Source: Acidobacteriota bacterium
GTDB lineage: Bacteria; Acidobacteriota; Vicinamibacteria; Vicinamibacterales; CAVVIG01
DNA length: 6,410 nucleotides
Direction: 5' to 3'
Assembly: GCA_003222555.1 (NCBI GenBank)
Contig: QHWL01000410.1
Location: 1-6,410 of the forward strand
A program made the position numbers and the translations under genes. The notes beneath the pieces are model-generated. The model worked only from the letters and a program-made list of their open reading frames with translations, was not told the DNA's origin and searched no databases. Shown one piece after another: positions 1 through 6,289 of this stretch; the first letter of the stretch is position 1, and each line of letters opens with the position of its first letter.

Positions 1-513
1 GTCGGGACTATGCGGGCGACCGTCCGTCGGGATGATGCGATAAGTGTCGGGGTTTTGATAGAAGAAGAGCATCTCAGTCGGCGTCTGCACAATTTTGACC
101 GGTGGGCCCATGCGTGGGACGCCTGCCGGCATGCAGGTGTATACGGGATCTCGAGCGTTCCCCTCCTGGTCCAGCCTCTGAACAATGTCCCAGTATTGCG
201 GCTTGTACCACGGCCGGTTTTGGTCCATTCTCCGGAGTAGCGTGTTGTCTCGCTCGAAGTTGGTGTAGTCACCACCTCTGGCCCGGACACCCACCTTGAT
301 GTTGTTGGGATCTTGGGGAGCCTCCACGTTCGCGGTGCCGGTCCATGTTCCGGTGAGATCGACATGTCCATCGGCCGCCATGGCTCTCGGCGCAGAGCCA
401 TCGACGTTCCGAGGGGTCACGGCTGCTGATTGGCCGGCGATACTCGCGGAAGGAAAGCAGAAGCAGACGAGGGCGGCCGCTCTGACCAGGACCTTACTGA
501 AAAGACGGTTCAT
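1..513 (-). CDS. Secreted protein of unknown function, DUF6152-neighbour type (3' end off the window)
   Basis: The frame is open from the ATG at 511-513 to the left edge, giving 171 residues with no stop, so the C-terminus is missing. Residues 1-26 form a signal peptide (Arg and Lys near the start, then a hydrophobic Ala/Leu/Val/Phe stretch, SIA before Gly27), so export is expected; no lipobox is seen. The mature part has DGHVDLTGTW at 48-57, an aromatic/basic stretch around 100-108, and CMPAGVPRMGPPVKIVQTP at 127-145 followed by YQNPDTYRIIPTDGRP. From memory, 'DGH.DLTGTW' plus 'C.P.GVPR...P.KIVQTP....FY....YR.I.TDGR' marks a large uncharacterised secreted family in Acidobacteriota, usually about 300 residues and often next to DUF6152. 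AGGAGG at 521-526 lies seven bases before the ATG. It starts 23 bases after the DUF6152 stop, so the two are probably one operon. Function is unknown; the family assignment is moderately sure. Confidence 0.82.
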   Translation of the reverse strand, partial: MNRLFSKVLVRAAALVCFCFPSASIAGQSAAVTPRNVDGSAPRAMAADGHVDLTGTWTGTANVEAPQDPNNIKVGVRARGGDYTNFERDNTLLRRMDQNRPWYKPQYWDIVQRLDQEGNARDPVYTCMPAGVPRMGPPVKIVQTPTEMLFFYQNPDTYRIIPTDGRPHSPD

Positions 514-536
514 TTGCTGGCCTCCTTTTCGAATTC

Positions 537-947
537 CTACTGAGGATCGCTGGTCTGGTTGGGGTCGGTGGCCGCGATGGTGATCGTGCGACCATCCGCA
601 AGCTTGATGGTGTTCGCGAGTCCTGACTTCGATCCGTCCTTGGAGGCCAACGCTGTCACGGTGATCATGTCGCCAATCTTGATCGCACCCGTCCCTCGCC
701 CCAGACCGACCTTACGTAGTTGGCCTGGGGCAACCAACTCGAACGCCCAAGGGGTCTGAGTGCCGTCGGCATTCTGCTCGTCGACGTACAAGTACCCGTG
801 CGGATTGACGAAATCGATTCTTGTAACGCTTCCCGTCACCGTCAGGGGCTTCTTGATGTCAAACTGCGCTTGGACAGCGTGATGGGCAGAAGTCGACGCC
901 CCAACCAGAGTCAAAAGACCAGCCGCGAATAGGAATCTACCCTTCAT
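537..947 (-). CDS. DUF6152 family secreted protein
   Basis: This is a 136-residue exported protein of unknown function. Residues 1-21 are a signal peptide (MKGR, hydrophobic core, then STSA), and cleavage after Ala21 would leave His-His at the mature N-terminus. The mature domain reads as a small beta-rich fold: HHAVQAQFD (22-30), a KP-L-TVTGSVTRIDFVNPHGYLYVD block (33-56) and a conserved-looking tail with KIGDMITV (90-97), ASKDGSKSG (101-109) and LADGRTI (116-122). This order (AHH..., F D..KP, G.V....NPHG, G D.ITV, DGS..G, L.DGR) matches DUF6152 as I know it, at a typical length. An in-frame upstream extension of 43 residues exists, but the ATG at 945-947 is preferred because it places the signal peptide at the N-terminus and has AGAGGT-like purines a few bases upstream. 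It is the first gene of a leftward operon. Its promoter region overlaps a receptor remnant. Confidence 0.88.
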   Translation of the reverse strand: MKGRFLFAAGLLTLVGASTSAHHAVQAQFDIKKPLTVTGSVTRIDFVNPHGYLYVDEQNADGTQTPWAFELVAPGQLRKVGLGRGTGAIKIGDMITVTALASKDGSKSGLANTIKLADGRTITIAATDPNQTSDPQ

Positions 948-1041
948 GGGCCTACCTCTTGGAAAAAAAGGATGGACGGATCGCGAAATCACCCGCACAC
1001 CTGGCCCGAGCTTGGTCGATTGCTGGCCGTCCGAGGCTCGG

Positions 1042-1134
1042 GTGGGACAGTTCACGCAGTTTACGCTTCCCACCATCGTGAAGCAAGCCTATCAGCCGCG
1101 GGAGCTGCAGCTCGGGTTCCGTTTCGCGTTCTGA
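1042..1134 (+). pseudogene. 3' remnant of a lost TonB-dependent receptor gene
   Basis: Thirty codons plus TGA encode VGQFTQ...YQPRELQLGFRFAF. The intact receptor downstream ends YAPRMLQLGFRATF and carries GQPQQ a similar distance before its end, so the two C-termini align almost throughout. The 15 bases GCTGCAGCTCGGGTT are identical at 1104-1118 and 4272-4286. The run ending in a final Phe is the last beta strand of an outer-membrane barrel, the signal read by the BAM machinery. Nothing upstream of about 1040 in this frame looks like a receptor, and the leftward DUF6152 operon begins there instead. The rest of the gene was therefore lost or replaced. The open frame does extend back to 946, but those residues look like non-coding translation. 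Not expected to make a product. Confidence 0.72.
1058..1086 (-). promoter_or_regulatory. Weak candidate promoter for the leftward DUF6152 operon
   Basis: Read on the minus strand, TTGCTT (1086-1081) is followed after 17 bases by TAAACT (1063-1058). Spacing is ideal, but the -35 matches the consensus at only three of six positions and the -10 at four. It would give a leader of about 100 bases before the ATG at 947. It lies within the receptor remnant, so any promoter here arose in former coding sequence. It is only the best match seen. Confidence 0.25.
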
Positions 1135-1151
1135 GGCGCGCTGAAACGTGC

Positions 1152-1183
1152 GCTTCCCTGACGTTTGGCTTCCCTGACGTTTG
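1152..1183 (+). repeat. Perfect tandem duplication of 16 bp abutting a -35 box
   Basis: GCTTCCCTGACGTTTG occurs at 1152-1167 and again, with no mismatch and no spacer, at 1168-1183. The next base, 1184, is the first base of the TTGACA -35 element. An AAACGT at 1144-1149 also mirrors the ACGTTT at 1161-1166. A 16-bp period is about one and a half helical turns, so the two copies would not lie on the same DNA face. It may be a doubled operator or a recent slippage duplication. Confidence 0.85.
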
Positions 1184-1212
1184 TTGACACCTTTGACGCG
1201 TGGACGTAAATT
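1184..1212 (+). promoter_or_regulatory. Sigma-70-type promoter for the receptor operon
   Basis: TTGACA (1184-1189, a perfect -35) is followed after exactly 17 bases by TAAATT (1207-1212, four of six positions of the -10). Transcription would start near 1219, leaving a leader of about 70 bases before the ATG at 1291. It is the best housekeeping-type promoter seen in the intergenic region, it points at the receptor, and a perfect tandem repeat sits directly against its upstream edge. If the group is Acidobacteriota, its housekeeping sigma factor is expected to read this consensus. Confidence 0.65.
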
Positions 1213-1228
1213 CAGCCCGCTGTTGTGG

Positions 1229-1250
1229 CCGACCGACGCCCTCGGGTCGG
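1229..1250 (+). other. Stem-loop in the receptor mRNA leader
   Basis: CCGACCGA (1229-1236) can pair with TCGGGTCGG (1242-1250), giving eight base pairs, one bulged G and the five-base loop CGCCC. It falls about ten bases after the predicted transcription start and 40 bases before the ATG. There is no T tract after it, so it is not an intrinsic terminator. It could stabilise the 5' end of the message or be chance pairing in GC-rich DNA. Confidence 0.4.
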
Positions 1251-1290
1251 ACATGTGCACAGCCGCCAGGACCAACTTGCTTGGTTTTCG

Positions 1291-4200
1291 ATGAGATCGA
1301 GCGCAGTCAGACGACTGTTGACGGTTAGCGCGATCGTCGCGTTGCTGCCCGTCATCGCGCACGCGCAGGAAGCGGTCCTCAGTGGCACGGTGACCGATTC
1401 CACGGGCGGCGTGCTGCCAGGGGTGACGGTCACCGCGCTGCACGAGGCGTCGGGCAACACCTTCGTGACCGTGACCGATGAGCGCGGGACCTACCGGCTC
1501 CCCGCGCGCGCGGGAGTCTTCAAGATCACGGTGGAACTGACCGGCTTTGGGACCGTCACTCGGAGCGGCCTGGAGCTGCTGGTAGGACAGCAGGCGGTCG
1601 TGAACCTCCAGATGGCGCCATCGACTGTGCAGGAGACCGTGACAGTGACCGGGGAAGCGCCGCTGATCGACACGACCAATTCGAGGGTGGGCGGGAACAT
1701 CGACCCGCGGCAAATGCAGGAGCTGCCCGTGAATGGCCGCAACTGGGTGGATCTCACCTTGCTGGCGCCGGGGAGCCGGCAGAACGCGGTGAGCGAAACG
1801 CCCGTCGCTGGACAAGGGACCACCGTGCAGTTTCAGCTCAATCTCGACAATCAGCAGGTGACGAACCTCGTGGCTGTTGGTTTCGGCCAACCGAGGTACA
1901 GCCGGGATGCGATTGCGGAGTTCGTGATGACGGGCCGGTTCGACGCGAGCCAGGGACACTCGAGCGGCGTGCAGGTGAACGCCATCACCAAATCGGGCAC
2001 CAACACCCCCACGGGCACCTTCGCCACCTACTTCCGGAACGACAAGTTCAACGCCGCCGACCATGTGACGGGCACGGTCCTCCCATATTCGGATCAGCAG
2101 TTGAGCGGCACCTTCGGCGGCCCGATCGTGAAGGACAAGTTCCACTACTTCGGCAGCTACGAACACGAGCGGGAGCCGCAGACCTACGTCTACACGACCC
2201 CGTACGCGCATTTCAACGGGTCGCTGACGGGCACCCGCCTGGAAGACAAAGAGATCGCACGCTTCGACTATCAGTTCTCGCCACAGATCCGTCTGGCGGT
2301 GCGAGGCACGAGATACGACAATCGGCTCCCGTACGATCCGCGTTACACGGGCGGCTCCGACAAGACGCCGGCGTCGGCAATCGGTACCAACCGGCGCAGC
2401 GAGCAGATCCTGGCCACGTTGACGCAGGTGTTGGGCAATCGGGCTTTGAATGAAGTCAAGGTGGGGCACGACACCTTCCACTGGAATCAGTATTCCCACA
2501 TCACGAACCCGAACAGCTTGGTGGGGCAGACTCCAGGTTTCGGGGCGCCGAACATCCAGCTACGTGGCTTGACACTCGGGCAAAGCCACGCCATCACGCC
2601 GCAGGATATCGGCCAGGACAACTACCTGTTTCGCGACGACTTCACCTATTCGTTCACCAAGGGCGGACGCCACGATGTGAAAACGGGCGCAGAGTACATC
2701 TACAACTTCACTTTTGAAACGGTCTGCAACCAGTGCATGGGTGTCCTCGATCTTCAGGGCGGACCGGTTCCGGCCAATATCGAGAGCCTGTTCCCCAACC
2801 TGACCGACGTCTCGACCTGGAATCTTGCGCCGTTGTCCCCGATCGCGAGGTCGTACAGCCGGGCGATCGGCATGCCTCATTCCCCATATTCCCGGCCATC
2901 GGGCAACGATGGGTTCACCGAATACGCGCCTCGGCACGATTATGCCTTTTGGGTCCAGGACGACTGGCAGCTCTCGAAAAGCCTGACGCTCAACCTCGGA
3001 CTGCGCTACGACTTGTCCCTCAACCAGTACGTGAACTGGGTCGTGTTCCCGCCGCTTCTTCCCAGTCCTCGTCCCAACGAGAAAAACAATTTTGGACCGC
3101 GGGCGGGCTTTGCCTACAGCGTGAACGACAACACGGTGATTCGGGGCGGAGTCGGGAAGTACTACGCCGAAGTGACAGGTCAGCCGGCGGTCTTCACGCT
3201 CCGCAACGTGCAGCAGATCAACCCGCTGATCCTCTATGACGGCCGGTCGGACTTTGCGTCGAACCCGTTCAACGGACCGGCGCCGACCTACGATCAGGCT
3301 GCGACATTGCTGTGCTCTGTTTCGACAGCAGCAAACTGCCTGAGGCCTAGCGTCTCGAACTTCGTCGCGCCGGATTTGCGGCAGCCGTACAGCTATCAGG
3401 GGTCGATCGGCATGCAGCGCCAGGTGGGAAGGCTGATGGCCATTGAGGCCGATTATGTCTTCACCGGCGACCGGGCCACGCTGAACGCGACGGCCAGCCG
3501 GAATATCAATCTCGCCTACAATCCCGCCACGGGAGCGAATTATCCCTTCTCGGGAGCGGGTGCCGATGTCACCAAGAGGACCTACCCAACGTTGGGTAGC
3601 CTCGCCGTGAACCGCTCGGACGGTAAGTCCAACAACCACGGGCTGCAAACGTCGGTCACCAAACGCATGAGCAATCGCTGGCAGGCTGCGGCCACCTATA
3701 CGCTGGCGGGCCAGTGGACTCTCGACACCTTGCCGTTGAATCCGGGATGCCAGTATCCCGTAACCCTAAACGCGGCGGGGAAGTCCGTCTGTGATGTTCC
3801 CATCACGCTGGCGCCCGATGTTTCGGAGAATAAGTACTACCTGACAGGCGATCAACGGCACCGCGCGACTTTCAACGGCATCTGGCAGCTCGGGTACGGT
3901 TTCCAACTGAGCGGGCTGTATTTGTTCGGCGACAATGGAAAGGCGACTCCCACCTCCGGAGTGGATGTGCGTCAGACGGGCGCGGCGCCGACGGCTGGCA
4001 ACGCGTTGGGCACGGGAACCGTCGTCAGCGGCCGCCTGCGCACGAACGGCACCCTGATAGAGCGAAACAGCTTCGATCGATCGAATATCCACCGTGTCGA
4101 CCTGCGAGTCCAGCGGCGGTTCAAGCTGGGCGGCAAGGCGGGAATTGACGGCATCTTCGAGATGTTCAACGTGTTCAACCACGCGAACTACAATTCCTGG

Positions 4201-4302
4201 GTGCTCAACGAAAGCGCCAGAAACTACGGGCAGCCGCAGCAGGACACCAATGTGGCCTACGCGCCGCGCATGCTGCAGCTCGGGTTTCGCGCGACGTTCT
4301 GA
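1291..4302 (+). CDS. Oar-type TonB-dependent outer-membrane receptor with carboxypeptidase-regulatory-like domain
   Basis: This 1003-residue protein is predicted to import a bound substrate through the outer membrane using TonB/ExbBD energy. Residues 1-25 are a signal peptide ending AHA before Gln26. Residues 28-112 form a CarboxypepD_reg-like beta sandwich (LSGTVTDSTGG.LPGVTVTA ... TDERGTYRL). ETVTVTGE at 115-122 resembles a TonB box. The plug follows, with PVNGRNW around 146-152 and ITKSGTN further on, then a large barrel with typical strands (YFRNDKFNA, FGPRAGFAYS, FNVFNHANY) and a terminal LQLGFRATF. About 1000 residues is normal for this group. Only six cysteines are present, as three close pairs: 479/482, 675/683, 820/834. 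The ATG at 1291 is chosen over the in-frame GTG at 1225 because it puts the signal peptide first, although no clear Shine-Dalgarno precedes it. A strong promoter lies at 1184-1212. Ligand is unknown; downstream hydrolases suggest an organic compound rather than only a metal chelate. Confidence 0.93.
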   Translation: MRSSAVRRLLTVSAIVALLPVIAHAQEAVLSGTVTDSTGGVLPGVTVTALHEASGNTFVTVTDERGTYRLPARAGVFKITVELTGFGTVTRSGLELLVGQQAVVNLQMAPSTVQETVTVTGEAPLIDTTNSRVGGNIDPRQMQELPVNGRNWVDLTLLAPGSRQNAVSETPVAGQGTTVQFQLNLDNQQVTNLVAVGFGQPRYSRDAIAEFVMTGRFDASQGHSSGVQVNAITKSGTNTPTGTFATYFRNDKFNAADHVTGTVLPYSDQQLSGTFGGPIVKDKFHYFGSYEHEREPQTYVYTTPYAHFNGSLTGTRLEDKEIARFDYQFSPQIRLAVRGTRYDNRLPYDPRYTGGSDKTPASAIGTNRRSEQILATLTQVLGNRALNEVKVGHDTFHWNQYSHITNPNSLVGQTPGFGAPNIQLRGLTLGQSHAITPQDIGQDNYLFRDDFTYSFTKGGRHDVKTGAEYIYNFTFETVCNQCMGVLDLQGGPVPANIESLFPNLTDVSTWNLAPLSPIARSYSRAIGMPHSPYSRPSGNDGFTEYAPRHDYAFWVQDDWQLSKSLTLNLGLRYDLSLNQYVNWVVFPPLLPSPRPNEKNNFGPRAGFAYSVNDNTVIRGGVGKYYAEVTGQPAVFTLRNVQQINPLILYDGRSDFASNPFNGPAPTYDQAATLLCSVSTAANCLRPSVSNFVAPDLRQPYSYQGSIGMQRQVGRLMAIEADYVFTGDRATLNATASRNINLAYNPATGANYPFSGAGADVTKRTYPTLGSLAVNRSDGKSNNHGLQTSVTKRMSNRWQAAATYTLAGQWTLDTLPLNPGCQYPVTLNAAGKSVCDVPITLAPDVSENKYYLTGDQRHRATFNGIWQLGYGFQLSGLYLFGDNGKATPTSGVDVRQTGAAPTAGNALGTGTVVSGRLRTNGTLIERNSFDRSNIHRVDLRVQRRFKLGGKAGIDGIFEMFNVFNHANYNSWVLNESARNYGQPQQDTNVAYAPRMLQLGFRATF

Positions 4303-4308
4303 AATCGG

Positions 4309-4409
4309 CGCCTTCCGGGCAGGTCATGGAAAGACCTCACATCAAGAATTTCGCTGCGGCCTCCGCTGGTCTCTGCGTTGAACGTGACTGTCCACAATCT
4401 CGGAAGGCG
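4309..4409 (+). repeat. Nine-base inverted repeat bracketing the receptor-DUF6351 gap
   Basis: CGCCTTCCG (4309-4317) is the exact reverse complement of CGGAAGGCG (4401-4409), 83 bases apart. The right arm directly precedes the purine-rich GAGGGAG ahead of the ATG at 4421, so pairing in the mRNA could affect access to that start. The loop also holds a small AGGTC/GACCT hairpin. The 118 bases between the receptor stop and 4421 show no gene and no terminator. A chance match is possible at this GC content. Confidence 0.35.
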
Positions 4410-4420
4410 AGGGAGAACTT

Positions 4421-4824
4421 ATGAGGCTCGTCGATCGGTGGCAATCGCGGTCGCGGTGGCCGGCGCGCTCGCTCTGGCATCGGCACCGGCAGCGGCGCAG
4501 ACGCGTTTGACGAAGACGGACTTGGAGATCCGCACGCTGTCCACCCACCCTGACACGGTGAGCGGCGGAGACGTTCTGGTGCTGATCAAAATGCCGGGCA
4601 GCCTGGCGTCCGACAAAGTGTCGGTGATGCTCAATGGTCGCGACGTCAACCCGGCGTTTCGCGTGGCGGAGGAGCCGAACTCGCTCGTCGGCTTGGTCAG
4701 CGGCCTACAGGTCGGCAAGAACCAGCTCGAAGTGGGCGCCAACGGGAAGCAGAGCAAGCTCACCCTCGTCAACCATCCGGCCACCGGCCCGGTGATCTCG
4801 GGCCCGCAGCAGACGCCGTTTATC
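4421..4824 (+). pseudogene. Truncated, probably frameshifted DUF6351 gene (N-terminal domain only)
   Basis: The frame running from about 4429 encodes a signal peptide core (RRSVAIAVAVAGALALAS, then APAAAQ), LEIRTLSTHPDTVSGGDVLV (from 4522), a LNGRDVNPAF turn, GLVSGLQVGKNQLEV, and VNHPATGPVISGPQQTPFI ending at 4824. From memory, 'LEIRTLS.RPD.VSGGDVLV' and 'NHP..GPV.SGP...P.IC' mark the N-terminal Ig-like region of DUF6351 proteins, which run to several hundred residues. Here similarity stops at 4824 and the amidohydrolase follows 70 bases later, so most of the gene is missing. The start is also broken. The only ATG with purine-rich GAGGGAG upstream (4421) is in another frame; restoring one base between 4424 and 4432 would give MRLRRSVAIAVAVAG, a textbook signal peptide. 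In-frame TTG (4378) or GTG (4384) starts lack a Shine-Dalgarno. The frame stays open to 5181 but then overlaps the amidohydrolase and encodes an Arg-rich shadow. Family fairly sure; pseudogene status likely. Confidence 0.72.
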
Positions 4825-4882
4825 TGGGGCTTTTCGCAATACCTTCATCCAGGCAGGGCGGCATCAGTCAAGCGCACGCGTG

Positions 4883-4888
4883 AGGAGG
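4883..4888 (+). promoter_or_regulatory. Strong Shine-Dalgarno fixing the amidohydrolase start
   Basis: AGGAGG lies six bases before the ATG at 4895. It argues against the in-frame GTG at 4880, which would place this motif inside the coding sequence. It sits just beyond the point where the DUF6351 remnant ends, so the original upstream flank of the amidohydrolase gene appears kept. Confidence 0.85.
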
Positions 4889-4894
4889 TTGAAC

Positions 4895-6223
4895 ATGATT
4901 CGTATTTCGACACGTTTAGCGGCGGTGGCACTGGCTATATTGGTGGCTCTGGCGGCGTTCTTCGTTCAGCGCTCGCTCGCGCAGGCACCCGACGCCGGCG
5001 TCATCGCGCTCACCGGCGCACGTGTGATCGACGGCACCGGCAGGGCGCCCCTCGGTCAAGCGACGCTCGTCATCAGAAACGGCCGCATCGAGGCGGTTGG
5101 CGCTCCCGCGGCGGTGAACGTCCCGGCCGGGGCGACCCGCGTCGATATGTCCGGCAAAACAATCATGCCTGGCATGATTAACGCCCACGCTCACCTGAAT
5201 ATCGACAGCGAGGTCAAAATGCCGGTACGCGACCAACTGGTTCAGCGGCTCCGGACGTATGCCGAGTACGGCGTGACAAGCGCCGTCAGCCTTGGATCGA
5301 CCCAGGCCGACGAGCTTGAAGGCCTGAAGCTGCGCGACGAACAGGCCCGCGGCCCGCTCGATCGCGCGCGGATTTTCACCGGCGGCCTCAATGCGGTTGG
5401 CAAGACGCCCGACGAAGCTCGCAAAAGCGTGGATCGCCTCGCGGACCTGAAGGTCGACATCATCAAGTTCCACATCAACGGCACGCCAAACGACATGACG
5501 CCCGACATCTGGGGCGCCATCATCGACGAGTCGAAAAAGAAAGGGCTGAGAACCGCCGTTCACATCTTCTATCTCAAGGACGCGCAGGCATCGGTCGACA
5601 AAGGCGTCGACGTCATCGCGCACAGCGTGCGGGACCAGGACGTTTCCAAGCAATTGATCGACGACCTCAAGAGGAAGAACGTCGCGTACATCCCGACGCT
5701 GACCCGGGATTTGTCGGTATTCATCTACGAGACGCGGCCCGCCTTCTTCGACGATCCGTTCTTCCTCCGGGGCAAGGCTCTTTACGGCAAAGAAGTGGCG
5801 ACGCTGAGCGAGCCGGCGCGGCAGGAGAAAACGCGGAACGACAAGCAGGCCCAGGCCATCAAGCCGGCGCTGCAGCAGGCCAATAAGAACTTGAAGATTC
5901 TCTCGGACGCCGGGGTGACGATTGCGATGGGCACCGATAGCGGCGCCGCCAACAACCCGGGCCGGTGGCAGGGCTACTTCGAGCAGGTGGAGGTCGAATA
6001 TATGGTCAAGGCCGGTATGACGCCGATGCAGACGATCGTGGCGGCAACCGGCGGCTCGGCGCGCGCCGCGAAGCTCGATGACCTCGGCACGATTCAACCC
6101 GGCAAGCAGGCCGACCTTCTCGTGCTCAACGCGAACCCGCTCGACGACATCCGCAACACGCGTCAGATTCACTCGGTTTGGATCGGCGGGCGCCGCCTGG
6201 CGATGGCTGGCGGCACGAAGTAG
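4895..6223 (+). CDS. Secreted metal-dependent amidohydrolase (imidazolonepropionase-like, COG1228)
   Basis: This 442-residue hydrolase is predicted to cleave an amide or related bond in the periplasm. Residues 1-30 are a signal peptide (MIRISTR, long Ala/Leu/Val core, SLAQ). A small beta domain follows (GARVIDGTGR at 41-50, IRNGRIEAVG at 60-69), then MPGMINAHAHLN (91-102). The binuclear metal ligands all appear intact: His98 and His100 (HxH), Lys191 in IIKFHI as the likely carboxylated bridging lysine, His223 in AVHIF, His243 in IAHSV, and Asp348 in MGTDSG. The C-terminal beta domain carries LGTIQPGKQADLLVLNANPL (397-416). Length and order match the COG1228 subgroup that includes Xaa-Pro/Xaa-Arg dipeptidase-like and prolidase-like enzymes. 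The substrate cannot be assigned from sequence. It follows the receptor and DUF6351 remnant in the same direction, so it probably acts on what the receptor imports. Codon use looks like its neighbours and it shows no decay. Confidence 0.92.
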   Translation: MIRISTRLAAVALAILVALAAFFVQRSLAQAPDAGVIALTGARVIDGTGRAPLGQATLVIRNGRIEAVGAPAAVNVPAGATRVDMSGKTIMPGMINAHAHLNIDSEVKMPVRDQLVQRLRTYAEYGVTSAVSLGSTQADELEGLKLRDEQARGPLDRARIFTGGLNAVGKTPDEARKSVDRLADLKVDIIKFHINGTPNDMTPDIWGAIIDESKKKGLRTAVHIFYLKDAQASVDKGVDVIAHSVRDQDVSKQLIDDLKRKNVAYIPTLTRDLSVFIYETRPAFFDDPFFLRGKALYGKEVATLSEPARQEKTRNDKQAQAIKPALQQANKNLKILSDAGVTIAMGTDSGAANNPGRWQGYFEQVEVEYMVKAGMTPMQTIVAATGGSARAAKLDDLGTIQPGKQADLLVLNANPLDDIRNTRQIHSVWIGGRRLAMAGGTK

Positions 6224-6277
6224 GAGGAGCCCCTACGGATGGCGCGAACGTCACCAGTCGAGAAGCTGTACAACTCC

Positions 6278-6283
6278 AAGGAG
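6278..6283 (+). promoter_or_regulatory. Shine-Dalgarno deciding the start of the right-edge gene
   Basis: AAGGAG is six bases before the ATG at 6290. A second in-frame ATG at 6239 also has a purine run upstream (GGAGG at 6223-6227), but at 11 bases, and using it would put 17 polar residues ahead of the signal peptide. The 6290 start is therefore preferred. Confidence 0.75.
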
Positions 6284-6289
6284 TGCTTT

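Noticed and set aside
1034..1046. Insertion-sequence or attachment-site edge at the receptor remnant junction
   Set aside because: I see no terminal inverted repeats, target duplication or transposase; the junction is only inferred from where receptor similarity ends.
1152..1183. Start of a CRISPR array
   Set aside because: The two copies are adjacent without spacers, only 16 bp long, and no cas gene is present.
1225..1290. GTG start at 1225 adding 22 residues to the receptor
   Set aside because: It would bury the signal peptide behind a polar segment and leave a leader of only about six bases after the predicted transcription start.
952..2499. 515-codon open frame on the minus strand across the receptor gene and intergenic region
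   Set aside because: It is antisense to the clear receptor, has no recognisable domain or signal peptide, is rich in Arg, His and Val as GC-rich shadow frames are, and runs through the receptor remnant and promoter.
2560..3648. 362-codon minus-strand open frame inside the receptor gene
   Set aside because: Antisense shadow with low-complexity Arg/Val/Gly composition and no family resemblance.
4321..4337. AGGTC/GACCT hairpin after the receptor stop as an intrinsic terminator
   Set aside because: The stem is only five pairs and is not followed by a T tract.
4825..5181. C-terminal extension of the DUF6351 frame running into the amidohydrolase gene
   Set aside because: Beyond 4824 the translation loses family similarity and becomes an Arg/His-rich out-of-frame reading of the amidohydrolase coding sequence, so it is not treated as a fused domain.
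4916..6172. 418-codon minus-strand open frame opposite the amidohydrolase
   Set aside because: The plus strand has all metal ligands and motifs of an amidohydrolase; the opposite frame has none and mirrors its codon bias.
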